Assembly (NCBI GenBank): GCA_029948255.1 | Contig: JALIZF010001799.1 | Location: 671,001-735,000, forward strand | Reading direction: 5' to 3' | DNA: 64,000 bases | Source of the DNA: Telmatactis stephensoni | Taxonomy: Eukaryota; Cnidaria; Anthozoa; Actiniaria; Isophelliidae | Notes under the pieces: model-generated | Database searches by the model: none | The model's input: the letters and a program-made list of their open reading frames with translations, nothing else | What the model was told of the DNA's origin: nothing | In this document: piece after piece, positions 12,701 to 22,148 of the stretch | Numbering within the stretch: position 1 is the stretch's first letter | Layout: the number at the start of each line of letters is the position of its first letter | Position numbers and translations under genes: made by a program

Positions 12701-15700
12701 ATTGTAGCAATTACTACACTGGCACAGTCATGGCAAAGACGTCTGTTTTCCATGGACAAAACTACTTTGTAGACTCAGACATAGTATACACATATATGTA
12801 TTGATCAATTGAATAAATATATTATAACCAAATGTTTTAGTTGAATATGTTTAAAAATTACTCTGTACCTGTAGTGATCTTTCTGTATGCATAGCCCAGT
12901 TCTTGGAACTTTATAATTGCCTCTGGATCATCTGGATTCTGATAAACCAATAACACATTAATTTACAGTAGCTCCTTGCATCAAGCAAAATAATAAACCT
13001 ATTTTTAACTTATTTTTTGAACATTCTCACAGACAATCTTATGTTGTACATGGCATACCCATGATTGCTCCCGCTGGCTCAGTTGGTAGAGCAGCCCAGC
13101 GGGCTAAAGGCTTACATGTACACTGTAATTGCATCAACAGGATAATGATAAAATTTAAGAGTCTAGAAGATGACTAGGATGTAAAAGTATGCTGTAGCTT
13201 TCACTGTTAATAGCCCAGTTTCCAGTTACTAGAGACCACTGAGCTTCCTGACAAAAGGCGCATTTATACAGGGTTAGCCTCCTTTTCAAGAAAGACCCAT
13301 GGGAGTAAACGCAATTTTTTTGGTTTTGTTTTGTTTTGTTAACAACAGAAAAAAATCGAGTTTACTCCCTTGGGTCTTTCTTGAAAATGAGGCTAACCCT
13401 GTATAAATGCGCCTTTTGTCAGGAAGCTCAGCGGTCTCTAGTAACTGGAAACTGGGCTATTCAGGTTTGTTTAACATATATTGGCCTTTCACTAAAAAGA
13501 TGGTTCAAAATTCAAAGTACAACATCCTGTATGTGAAACATCCATACTATGTCTCAATGTACCACTGACTTCACTTTTATATATAGCTATTTCAAAAAAG
13601 GTTAATGGGGCAAATGGCAAATGGCAATTGGTGATTGCATGACCGAAAGGAAATTTGGGGTAACAAGAATTGCTTCATTTTCATGAATTAATTAATTAAA
13701 TATCCAAGCAATGCCTGTATCATGCAGTAAAGACCTTATTGGACAAAGTGGTCAATAGGCAATTCATATCTCCATGCCAGATAGCAGTCTAATAGCATGA
13801 CCACAGTTCCTTTTGGTCGTACAATCACCAATCGCCATTCGCTGTTCATCCCATCAACCTTTTCTGAAATAGCTACATACCTGTTTCAAAAAACGTTGAT
13901 AGTCTGACATCTGAATCTAAATCTGAATCTGAGACCGTATAGAATTGTGAGAATGAGTCCTTTATCTTAGTTTAAATATCATTTATTCATACTCTTATTG
14001 CTTTATATTGTAATTCATTCCAAGTTCATAACAACAATTTCCTTCTATCTCGCTAAGATTTAGATTCAGATTCAGATCATAGACCATCTATGTTTTTTGA
14101 ATCAGGTATATACAAACCTTATCTGGATGACATGCCAATGCTTGTTTTCTATATGCCTTCTTTATTTCCTCTGTTAATATTAAAGAGCATCACACATGCT
14201 AAATAGACAATCTTATTATCTCATATGGTTTCTTTGTATGTACAGCTTTTTTAGATCACTTCATGTACCAGTGTGACAATGCAGAAAATCATTTGAGCTC
14301 GATTTATTTGACAACCATGGTTTGACCAATTTAAGCAATATTTATAGGCCTGCTTATTATTCATGACACTGCTATTCAAAGCATAGGTTTGTAACTTTAA
14401 AGATGAATTTGTAAATAAATTTTAAACAAACGTCTTTACAATGGCTCTTTTTCAAAAACTCACATTCTCTGATTCTAGTGACAGCAAGTTTAGACGTTCT
14501 TCAAAATTCGGGGCTCAAAAAAAGTGCATATTTCATTGAAGTGCTTGAAGTTATATTTCATTGAAGTGCTTGAAATTACAGAGAAAGAGAAAAATTCATA
14601 TGAAGTAGGCTGATGTGCTTCAAACCGTTGCCATATGACTCAAAGATAATAGACCTTTTTGGAGTTTGATTATACCACTGCAAAGTTAGACAACTGATGC
14701 ACAACACAGGGATAGCCTCAAGTCAATGTAAATTATTCAAAAATACCAGCAAGAAAAACATAAATTGTTCACAATTAACAATACAAAAATCAATTCTAAT
14801 CCAATTGGTCTTTCTTGAGATAGGAGGTCAACCCTGCATATGTGTCTTTGTCAAGAAGTTCAGCCATCTCTAGCAAATGAAAACTGGACTATTGATTCAA
14901 ATATGAAGATAGTGTTTGAATATCAGCTGGCATCAGCAAATGCTGCTTGTAAATGTAATGTCGAAAACACAAAACAAAATCTAGAATTCACTGCAGTAGT
15001 TTTGGTGTTCAGGACAGCGCTACTAATATGAAGGTAATTTTGCTCCCAAGAAACTATATGGGTATAAAGTAACTCCTTGTAGGTTGTTAGAATCAATGAA
15101 AAAAAATAGGGGGTCACCATGCATTTCATTGAGTCCTTTTAAAAGGACAAATTTTAACATTTACATGTTTCTGACACAAAGACAGTGAGTTTAAAATTTC
15201 ACAAAACTCGTTCACATTTAATACGGCTAAAACCACCTTAAAAATACTGAAAGTGAAAGTGAATCCTTAATGGGACTGAAAATGAAAGTGAAACAAGGTA
15301 TGTACGGTGTCAAGTTACAAACATCCAAGCACGTGAAATATTACCAAACTGTTTTGCGTTTGTATTGCTCATAATATCAGTCTCTTCCAATTTTAGTTAA
15401 GACATCAAATACACCAGATTACGATAAATACATAGATATGTTTACTAAGACTTATGAAAATGCTGATTCCGGCGAGATTCATGCAAACGTCCGTCAAAGG
15501 GTTTGTTGACATCAGCATGGGTTGGGGTCGCAAAACCTCAATTTTGTGCACTAAGATTACCTTCCTTTTGAATATCCACAACATAACCTTTGCCCCGAGG
15601 TAAATTTAAATACTTCTAAATCACAAAAAAGCTTATTCAAAGCAAATAACTTGTGAAATCGTCAGAGATGTCAAACGCAAATCGCTCGCTTGTCAACCGA

Positions 15701-15802
15701 AAACTTGCTAAAAATCTCCAACAAAACGTCAACCTACATACCTTCTGTTGCATCAGCACTTAGACCAAGGACTCCAAAACACTCCTCCAATGTTTTGTTC
15801 AT
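6721..15802 (-). CDS. J-domain (DnaJ/Hsp40-like) protein with RING-like zinc module, multi-exon
   Basis: Seven exons join in phase with GT/AG sites: 15742-15802 (ATG), 14118-14170, 12869-12938, 12397-12467, 11479-11515, 6907-7030 and 6721-6821. Residues 1-61 form a J domain: helix-I-like MNKTLEECFGVLGL, helix II IKKAYRKQALACHPDK with the HPD triad at 35-37 that stimulates Hsp70 ATPase, then a FQELGYAYRKI helix. An acidic/aromatic linker follows (EEEDDEDDFFWEDC). Residues 98-138 carry CC-LVC, C-Q-H-RA-C-SS-C and C-P spacing like a RING or related zinc finger, then a helix-forming KEAAVQLDRGEKK stretch. Exon 7 needs the acceptor at 6822; the upstream AG at about 6829 would give a short alternative tail ending at a stop. 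A further exon at 6597-6641 (IETLKQMLKKEKHN, stop) looks natural as the C-terminus but is one base out of phase. The J domain is firm; the 3' end is not resolved. Confidence 0.75.
7785..8347 (+). mobile_element. 5'-truncated LINE (CR1/L2-like) 3' end
   Basis: The frame at 7800-8123 (MKQLHWLPVKYRIVFKILVI..., then APKLWNSVPYEIRSSESLNK) is the conserved C-terminal tail of non-LTR retrotransposon reverse transcriptases of the CR1/L2/RTE-like kind. It is followed by a short 3' UTR with a GCGCCTTATA/TATAAGGCGC hairpin and a tail of ATT repeats. Only the last ~110 codons remain, a typical dead-on-arrival insertion, lying in the intron between the J-domain gene exons at 7.0 and 11.5 kb. Confidence 0.85.
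8495..8690 (-). repeat. right arm of a long inverted repeat
   Basis: Inverse of 5245-5450, less degraded. Could be two independent insertions of one element rather than ends of a single element. Confidence 0.65.
8700..10540. other. intron with no recognised gene
   Basis: Holds a partial GAAGGGTTC-family MITE (9257-9360) and the tRNA-like sequence near 9.7 kb. No protein-like frame supported on either strand. Confidence 0.5.
9697..9785 (-). other. tRNA-like sequence (SINE head or tRNA pseudogene)
   Basis: Minus strand shows an A-box-like TAGCTCAAGCGGT and a B-box GTGGGTTCGACTCC with a G-rich 3' arm. The acceptor stem does not pair convincingly, so a functional tRNA is unlikely. Confidence 0.4.
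10545..10750. repeat. degenerate TGATCC(C/T)TGA minisatellite
   Basis: Many short phrases of TGATCCCTGA and TGATCCTTGATCC in tandem, imperfect. A GAGT tetranucleotide run follows at 10849-10875. Confidence 0.65.
11188..11393. mobile_element. MITE
   Basis: Arms CACAGACTAGGACATAGTT and the inverse of AACTATTTCCCCTAGTTTGTG. Lies about 85 bp from the exon at 11479. Confidence 0.55.
12003..12148. mobile_element. MITE
   Basis: Termini GGGCGGATTTAGGGGAGGGG and GATAATCCTGGATCCGCCCC. Confidence 0.6.
13209..13461. mobile_element. foldback MITE with ~115-bp arms
   Basis: Left arm AATAGCCCAGTTTCCAGTTA...GGGTTAGCCTC is repeated nearly exactly in inverse on the right, around a TTTTGTTTTG spacer. A diverged half copy is at 14785-14900. 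Confidence 0.75.
13584..13875. mobile_element. MITE
   Basis: Termini TAGCTATTTCAAAAAAGGTT and AACCTTTTCTGAAATAGCTA. Confidence 0.7.
13879..14108. mobile_element. MITE directly beside exon 2 of the J-domain gene
   Basis: Termini CCTGTTTCAAAAAACG / TTTTTTGAATCAGG, with inner arms ATCTGAATCTAAATCTGAAT. It ends about 10 bp from the splice donor at 14117, so it forms the very start of that intron. Confidence 0.6.
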
Positions 15803-15809
15803 GATTTTG

Positions 15810-16190
15810 ATTAGAAAAAGCCAGTTTTTCTAGTGAACTGAACACAAGACTTCATCTTCACACCTTTCGCGCCAAACTCTGACTACACGTGAGATAAGCC
15901 TCGCTCTCGCGAGCAAAGGAAGCCCAATCCAATATTTAGGTAAATGCGGGCCGGTCATCAAAATATATTCTTTTATTTAGTCTTTTCTTCAGTTTAGATG
16001 GGTGGACTTGTAAAAGGGGAGGGTGCTGTGTTATTTTGGGAAGCTACAATATAATGTAGAGAGGGGGTTTATCTGATTTTGTGGGAGAGGTTTGGGTAAT
16101 AATATTTTGAGTGCACTCTGAGTAATTTTGCCAACTCCTCTTCCCTTCCCCCCTCACTAGGATAACTGAAAGCCCCCTAAAAGGAGTAGT
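15810..16190. promoter_or_regulatory. probable 5' flank of the J-domain gene
   Basis: Sequence upstream of the ATG at 15802 (minus strand) includes ACACGTGAGATAAG and CTCGCTCTCGCGAGC. No clear TATA box, so the transcription start is not placed. Confidence 0.3.
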
Positions 16191-16196
16191 TTACCC

Positions 16197-16414
16197 GGTA
16201 GAGGTTATTTCGTGAGCTTCAAAACGACATTTCGCGTCTGAAAGGTCCCGCTATTAGGGCTAGATAAAGGTTAGGTGTAGGGCTAGAGACTGGGATAGGG
16301 TCTACCCCTAACCTATAGCCCTAAACCTAACCTAAAACCTAAAATCTAGCTCTAATAATGGGGTCCTTTGACGCGAAATGTCGTTCTGCGAAGCTCGCGA
16401 AATAACCTCTACCA
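16197..16414. mobile_element. MITE with telomere-like interior, copy 1
   Basis: Arms GGTAGAGGTTATTTCGTGAG and CTCGCGAAATAACCTCTACC plus inner CGACATTTCGCGTC/GACGCGAAATGTCG. The interior is a run of CCTAACC/GGTTAGG phrases close to TTAGGG repeats. Copy 2 at 24052-24267. Confidence 0.75.
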
Positions 16415-16429
16415 GGTTACCCTTGGATG

Positions 16430-19150
16430 ATTGCGCATCTCAGAGAACATTGGTTTTACGGGAGGAGTCTGGGCACTGGTAAGCGAGCGATTTAAAACGT
16501 GGAATAAAATATGGTCATCGAAACAACGGAATAACTTTAATGAAGAAACATTGTACACAGTAATGTAGGTATTTATTTCGAACTTTTAAATTTAGTTAAT
16601 CTTATCCATCGAAAAATCCGGCGAGAAAATCGCTGACATGGGTGATATTTCAGATATTTCGTTTTATCTATCAAACGTTTAATAGCGCTGCTTGCTAAAA
16701 ATAATGGGCATCATTTAGAATACATATAGTGCCATATTTCGACCTTCTCCATCCAGTCCATCCATGCAGAGAAGAAGGTTAAAATCTAGACTATATGCTC
16801 ATATCTAGGCTGTCAACTTCTGTAGCTGTTGCGCAAAACGTTGCACGACCTGTTGCAAGGTTGGTATGGCTTCGGAAAAAGAACTCGTTTCTACTTCTCT
16901 AACTGTTGCGCGCACCTGTTGCAGGGTCGGACACACGCACGATGCATGATGTGTACAATGTTACAAGCTACAGGGAAAATAACATCTTGTGTTCTGGGTT
17001 TCTACAAATTAAGCAACAAGCCCCATTAACAATAGCCCCAGCTCAGGTCGCATGAGAAAGTCAGAGGGGTAGTGAAGGGTTCTAGTTCTTTCCCAACCCC
17101 AACCTACCCCTTTCCCCGCCCCAAGATTGATATGGGATATTAAAATAGGTACCGATTATGATAAAAAAACAGCTTTGGACATCAGTTCTTCAGTTTTCTT
17201 CAGTTTTCGAAATTAGTTCCTGTTCCCTAACCACAAGACTAACATCAAAAATAACGACTAAATCCAGGAGAGTATAATGAGGTGACTGAGACTTCGCACA
17301 TACCCTTATAAAAACCTTGACGTGTTGTCCCCCATTCGATTTATTTTTTAGAACACGATTCGAACGAATTTACCTCGCGCTGGAAGCAAATGAATATAAA
17401 AGTTCAAAATTGACGAGCGCGCGTAAGTGACCTGTGGTTTAAAAATAGCACAAATGCGGTGAAACATGTCAAATCACGTGACGTGCGTGTTTCAGTCTGG
17501 TGCTTATTCTGGTTTTTACAATCGTGTAATTTTAGTTATCTCAGTTTACTATGTATAGGATAATTCGTCAGGCAGAGCAGTGAATCACTATGAAAGATTT
17601 AAAAGGTTTACTTTTTGTGTTATTAAGTTTCTAGGCAGAAATGGCATTTCCCAATATTTTGAATACGACAATATAAAAACTTGCGCGAGTTTGGCATTCT
17701 GCATTACGAGATTCTCTGTGGAGTTTTCGGGGATACATTTTGACGAGATCAGTTATAATTTAATTTCTCGTCTACTTACACAATTAAACTCAAATCGACC
17801 ATGTAACTAACAAATTTGGTGTTAATATTGAAGAACAAACGCGTACATGTAAACAACTACGAACTTTGTTTTAAAACGATGAGCTAAAAGTATCAATCCA
17901 AATTTTAATTCACCTTAACTTATAAAAATACTTGCCTTTGCTGATGTCTTAATCTGATTACGCTCTAGGGATATTCCTATTAAGAAACGTGGATTCCAAC
18001 TGAACATCTTCAGTGAGGCCGATCATTTCACTTTGGAACGGAAATAATAATCCATAAGTAATAGCGTACGTAACGGCTTGAAGCTTGCTGTACTTAAAAT
18101 AATCATGGAAATTCATTGATCCCTCTTCAATCGACTAGTGATTGGTTCTTCTATCTCCCTGGGGAATTGGGACAAATCGATGGAGTAAAACAATGCAGGC
18201 AAGTTCGATGTTCCTGAAAACTTATTCTTTTATTTTCTTTTTCTATCTATTTAAAAAACAGCTATTTTTTGATAGCTGGACTCTGATTGGTTCATTTCTT
18301 TCCCTGGGGAGTATTAGCATTACAATGAAACTTCGCCGAATAGACTACCCCGATTAGTCATTAAACTTATTAAGTGTCTAGGTAGCGCAGCGGTCTAAGG
18401 TGATATCTAAAGGTATGGATTAGGGTCCGGATATCGTCTCCCTCCCTGGCCTTCGGGCTAAGATAACTGTAATATGTAGCACCGGGATAGCGTGGATGGG
18501 GCCGAAATCTTCATCCGTAACGTAAGTCGATTCGATGTCTCAGCTTCTCAGAATGTCTCGGGAGAATCGTCCCAAATTTTTTTTCTTTTTTTTCTTTTTT
18601 ATTTGAATTCATTCAGTCTGTTATTTTATTTCCGGGGGGTGCTCTTTAAGGGGTTACAGGTTCGATCCTCGTTGACGCCGGATTCTTTTCTGACTTCTTT
18701 TTTCTTCATTTTTTCCGTTTCTTTCCCAAGCTTTAAGTTAAAATTACATATTTTTGAACTTGTTTTTAAATATTTGGTGTTTTTGATATTTTTTCTGATA
18801 AATTTCATTTTCATTTTTTATTTTTAATTATAATTATTCATATATCTCACTGCATTGTTTCTGTGGGGTGCATTTCCTAGACATTACAAATTTCCTTTTT
18901 TTCCCCTTTTTTCCTTTTCTTTTTTCGAATGTCTGGACGTTTTTTCCTATTTTTTTCTTTTTTCGAATATCAGGACTTTTTTTCTCGCAAGTGATAATAT
19001 TTTTACTTTTAAATACCTATTTGAGTAATAAAATTTCTTACAAAATTTATGACTTACATTAGAATTCAAAGTCCCCGTAGCATGAATTCAAATCGCTTTG
19101 ATTTGATTTTATGCGTCAGGTAGCAAATAAATACAATTATAGTTTATTCT
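16430..19150. other. no gene recognised
   Basis: Contains TGTTGCGC/GTTGCAC phrases at 16.8-16.9 kb (related to 20205-20345), the tRNA-like relic at 18.4 kb and T-rich low complexity at 18570-19000. Frames here are low complexity and unsupported. Confidence 0.5.
18379..18680 (+). other. interrupted tRNA-like relic
   Basis: An A-box-like TAGCGCAGCGGTCTAAGG at about 18382 and a B-box-like ACAGGTTCGATCC at about 18656 are separated by ~260 bp, far more than in a tRNA. Probably a tRNA-derived repeat split by an insertion. Confidence 0.3.
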
Positions 19151-19158
19151 ACACTAAG

Positions 19159-19278
19159 CCCACACCATAGAAAATACAGCAAATAATGGCAATGTGTCAT
19201 GGGAAGAGACAGTTGAATACCGCCGAATATACAACGGCTTTCCTACTTTCTGATTGGCTGTATTCGCTATGGTGTGGG
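19159..19278. mobile_element. short MITE
   Basis: Termini CCCACACCATAG and CTATGGTGTGGG with an inner TACAGC/GCTGTA pair. Confidence 0.6.
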
Positions 19279-19308
19279 AAAAATACGATATAATGCCTGG
19301 TTCACGCT

Positions 19309-19523
19309 AACGACGCAAGACAACGCAAGACAACACAAGACGACGCAAGACAACACAAGACGACGCAAGACAAGGGGAAAACCACGCAAGATCACGCACG
19401 ATGACTCAACACAACGCATGCAAGACGATGCAAGACAACGCAAGACGAAGCAAGACGACGCAAGACAACGAACGTGGAAAGACAACGCAAGACGACGAAA
19501 GACAACGAAAGACGACGCAAGTT
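19309..19523. repeat. 10-bp minisatellite, ACGCAAGACA-like
   Basis: About twenty imperfect copies of a 10-bp unit (ACGACGCAAG / ACAACGCAAG). Since 10 is not a multiple of 3, every frame cycles through the same residues, which explains the overlapping Thr/Gln/Asp/Arg frames. Confidence 0.85.
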
Positions 19524-20204
19524 AAAGTTTTTCATCAAAATTCACACAAAACTGACCTTTTTTCACACATAGTTTTTCGGAGAATTGTTGCATCTCTTTT
19601 CGTGACATTCCTGGTTGGTTATCATCTTTTTCTCGGAATAAATGTTGTATATTGGTCTTAAAAGTTTGACAATAAACACGAGTTTTGCCTCATGCATGTC
19701 CGAATGAATGAATTTGTAAACGCGCGCTGCCAAAAACGCGCCTTCAAAGCTCAATCAACTTCCGGTTTTGTTATTACCGGTCAATAAAACTCACTGTTGC
19801 CCGCTGAGAGTTGTTGCTGGGGAAACAGCAAAATTTGTTGACGTTCACGTGATGCGCTCTCGCCCAATCAGAGCACGGAAAAAATTGACTTGGACAGTTG
19901 GTATATAACAAATAGTTTTGGAATGATGAATATTTGGGGGGCCCACCATATAGCTGTAACATGTATTTATTGTTTTGATCATCCATTTATTTCTATTTGT
20001 TATTCGCGAATCGAATTTTTCCAAGAGACCATAATACTAAGAGAGCAAAACTCAGTATTGATGTCTGTGCGATGTTCGTGGCGACTAAGGCTATTTTTAG
20101 TAACTTCGTAACTTTGATTTTTGACGTGCGCGCGGACGGGACCGTTTGAATTCTATTGTTAAAGAGCCTTGCGCGCGCGATGGCACTAGTAGAACCACTT
20201 TCTA

Positions 20205-20345
20205 CTTTGTGCAACAAATTTTCACAACCTGCAACATCGATTTTTGTTGCATGACAAGTTGCGCGCGGGGTAGTAATACCAGCAACATCGCTCTACAACT
20301 TGCAACGCAACAATGTTGCCCGACAAGTTGCACGATTTTGCTGCT
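20205..20345. repeat. GTTGC-rich repeat
   Basis: Repeated GCAACA / TGTTGC phrases on both strands (TGTGCAACAA, CCTGCAACATCG, GACAAGTTGC). No terminal structure defined. Confidence 0.45.
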
Positions 20346-20572
20346 CGTATTACCGTACCTTTATTAAACTAAACCATTGTCACACTCGTTCAACCACCAC
20401 TACAACCCCATTTCTCTCATAGAAGGTGCATCACGTCTAAAACACAGTCGCTCTCGATCTATTTCAGTGACAAATTGATATATACTTCACTGGTCTAGCA
20501 CAAACAACGCACAACTCGTGGATAGGCAAACCGGTTCGCACAGCTAAGTTTCTGTAGCTGTGCAGGGGCGTA

Positions 20573-20752
20573 GCCACCATTTCAACACTGGTACGGTTTT
20601 TTAAAAGTTGGTCCGGTTTTTAATTTTCGCTTTAATTTTTTACACGACTTCATGCCTTCAAATCTGTAATAACAATAATGGTTCTAACGGTAAAAGTTGG
20701 TCCGGTTGAACATGTTGAAATCTGACTAACCGTATCGGTGGCTACGGCCCTG
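20573..20752. mobile_element. hAT-like MITE
   Basis: Termini CAGGGGCGTAGCCACC and GGTGGCTACGGCCCTG; CAGGG ends are usual for hAT-derived MITEs. Inner arms AAAAGTTGGTCCGGTT. Confidence 0.75.
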
Positions 20753-21109
20753 GCGTGTGATTGGGAATGCCGTGCAAAAATGACAGTTAGACGAGACGAG
20801 TTTTATTTGTTGAAGTAGCCTGTTTATTTAAAACTAAGCTTTTAGTAGTTTAAGACTGAGATTTTTTTGCACGTTCAAGCATTGGGTAACAAAAACTATT
20901 CAGCTAAAGAATAACTGTTGTACTAAGCTAAAGTTATTAGCACTTTTATCCATTATTACTCGATATTGAAAGAAATCTCCTCTTCAGTAATCTATCAAAA
21001 ATATTTCCGCAAACTTTACGCATCTCAGCCAAGTGATGTTTTTTTTTCTGTAAAAAAGAAAGAGAGATAAAATGCGTAGGAATTCGCAGCCTTTTATCCA
21101 CCTATTTCA

Positions 21110-21325
21110 AAAAAGGTTGTCGTACGAGCCCACGCGACTGCGCCGTAAAGGAGTATGGGTAATTGCAAAACTTCGCTCGCTTTTCAGCTTTGGTCTTGAT
21201 AAAACAAATGAAGTTCTTTGGTCAGGTGAGGTGAGGGCAAACTAGATTTGAATTGTCATGTGAATATTTGTGTGATTTTATAACGTTATCCATTTCTGCC
21301 CATGATTCCTTTCAGGCTAGTCGCG
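21110..21325. repeat. dispersed repeat, copy 2
   Basis: Direct-orientation copy of the repeat at 1390-1630, with several small indels. Confidence 0.6.
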
Positions 21326-21429
21326 TAGGCTCGACAACGTCCGAAAACGTTTTTGTCCCACAAATAGATGTAATTAGTGTAGTCATGCACGCAGTTGAAA
21401 AAAACATTGGGTGACGACACCAAACAAAC

Positions 21430-21691
21430 TGAGGTGCTTACCATTTAAAGGTTGGACATTCGTTTGCTAATGAAAAAAAAGAAAAAGAAGAAAAGAAAAG
21501 AGCGGGAAACTTGACTTCCGACAATGGTAAACGCGCCTACCGGAAGTAAGAACCGAAAAGAGCGGGAAAAGTGGATTACCTCAATATCGGAAGACCGAGT
21601 TTTCCGAAACATTCCGTTCGGAATGACATATACCATTTGTTTTACTAACACGAATTTCCGGTTTTTCCGGGTTACATTGGTAAGCACCTCT
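21430..21691. mobile_element. MITE
   Basis: Termini GAGGTGCTTACCA and TGGTAAGCACCTC; inner CCGGAAGTAAGAACCG. Short frames on both strands span it and are not conserved elsewhere. Confidence 0.65.
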
Positions 21692-21816
21692 GGTTCTCTA
21701 GATAATTTCGATTATTAATCAACGATAGAAACGATGGAGAGCTGTTAACTTTTGGCCATTATATTACCTGAAACAAACTGATGAAGAAAGTGAAAAGCAA
21801 TGAATGAGGTTGACAG

Positions 21817-22061
21817 CACTGGCGTAGGGAGCGGGGCGCAGGGGGGCACGTGCCTCCCTAAATTGTTCATGGTAATCTACTGTCAAAATATATAAAAGAA
21901 AAACAAAATATTCGGTAGTAATAAAATAAAGATTTGATGTTGAATAAATAAAGAGGTTTGTTTGTTTGTTTGTTTGTTTGTTTGTTTGTTTGTTTGTTTG
22001 TTTGTTTGTTTGTTTGTTTGTTTGTCCCCCTAACTCCTAGGTCCGCACTACGCCCCTAGTG
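21817..22061. mobile_element. hAT-like MITE carrying a (TTTG)n tract
   Basis: Imperfect termini CACTGGCGTAGGGAGC and CGCACTACGCCCCTAGTG, flanked by GACAG on both sides (possible target-site duplication). The TTTG run (21957-22024) lies inside. Confidence 0.65.
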
Positions 22062-22148
22062 GACAGACAGACACTTCTTATCATCAAACATAACGCAGAC
22101 GAGTGACAGACGGAGAGACTGCGTACAGAAAAAGCAAACACGTACCTG

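Noticed and set aside
19274..19525. Thr/Gln/Asp/Arg-rich frames
   Set aside because: Translation of the 10-bp minisatellite.
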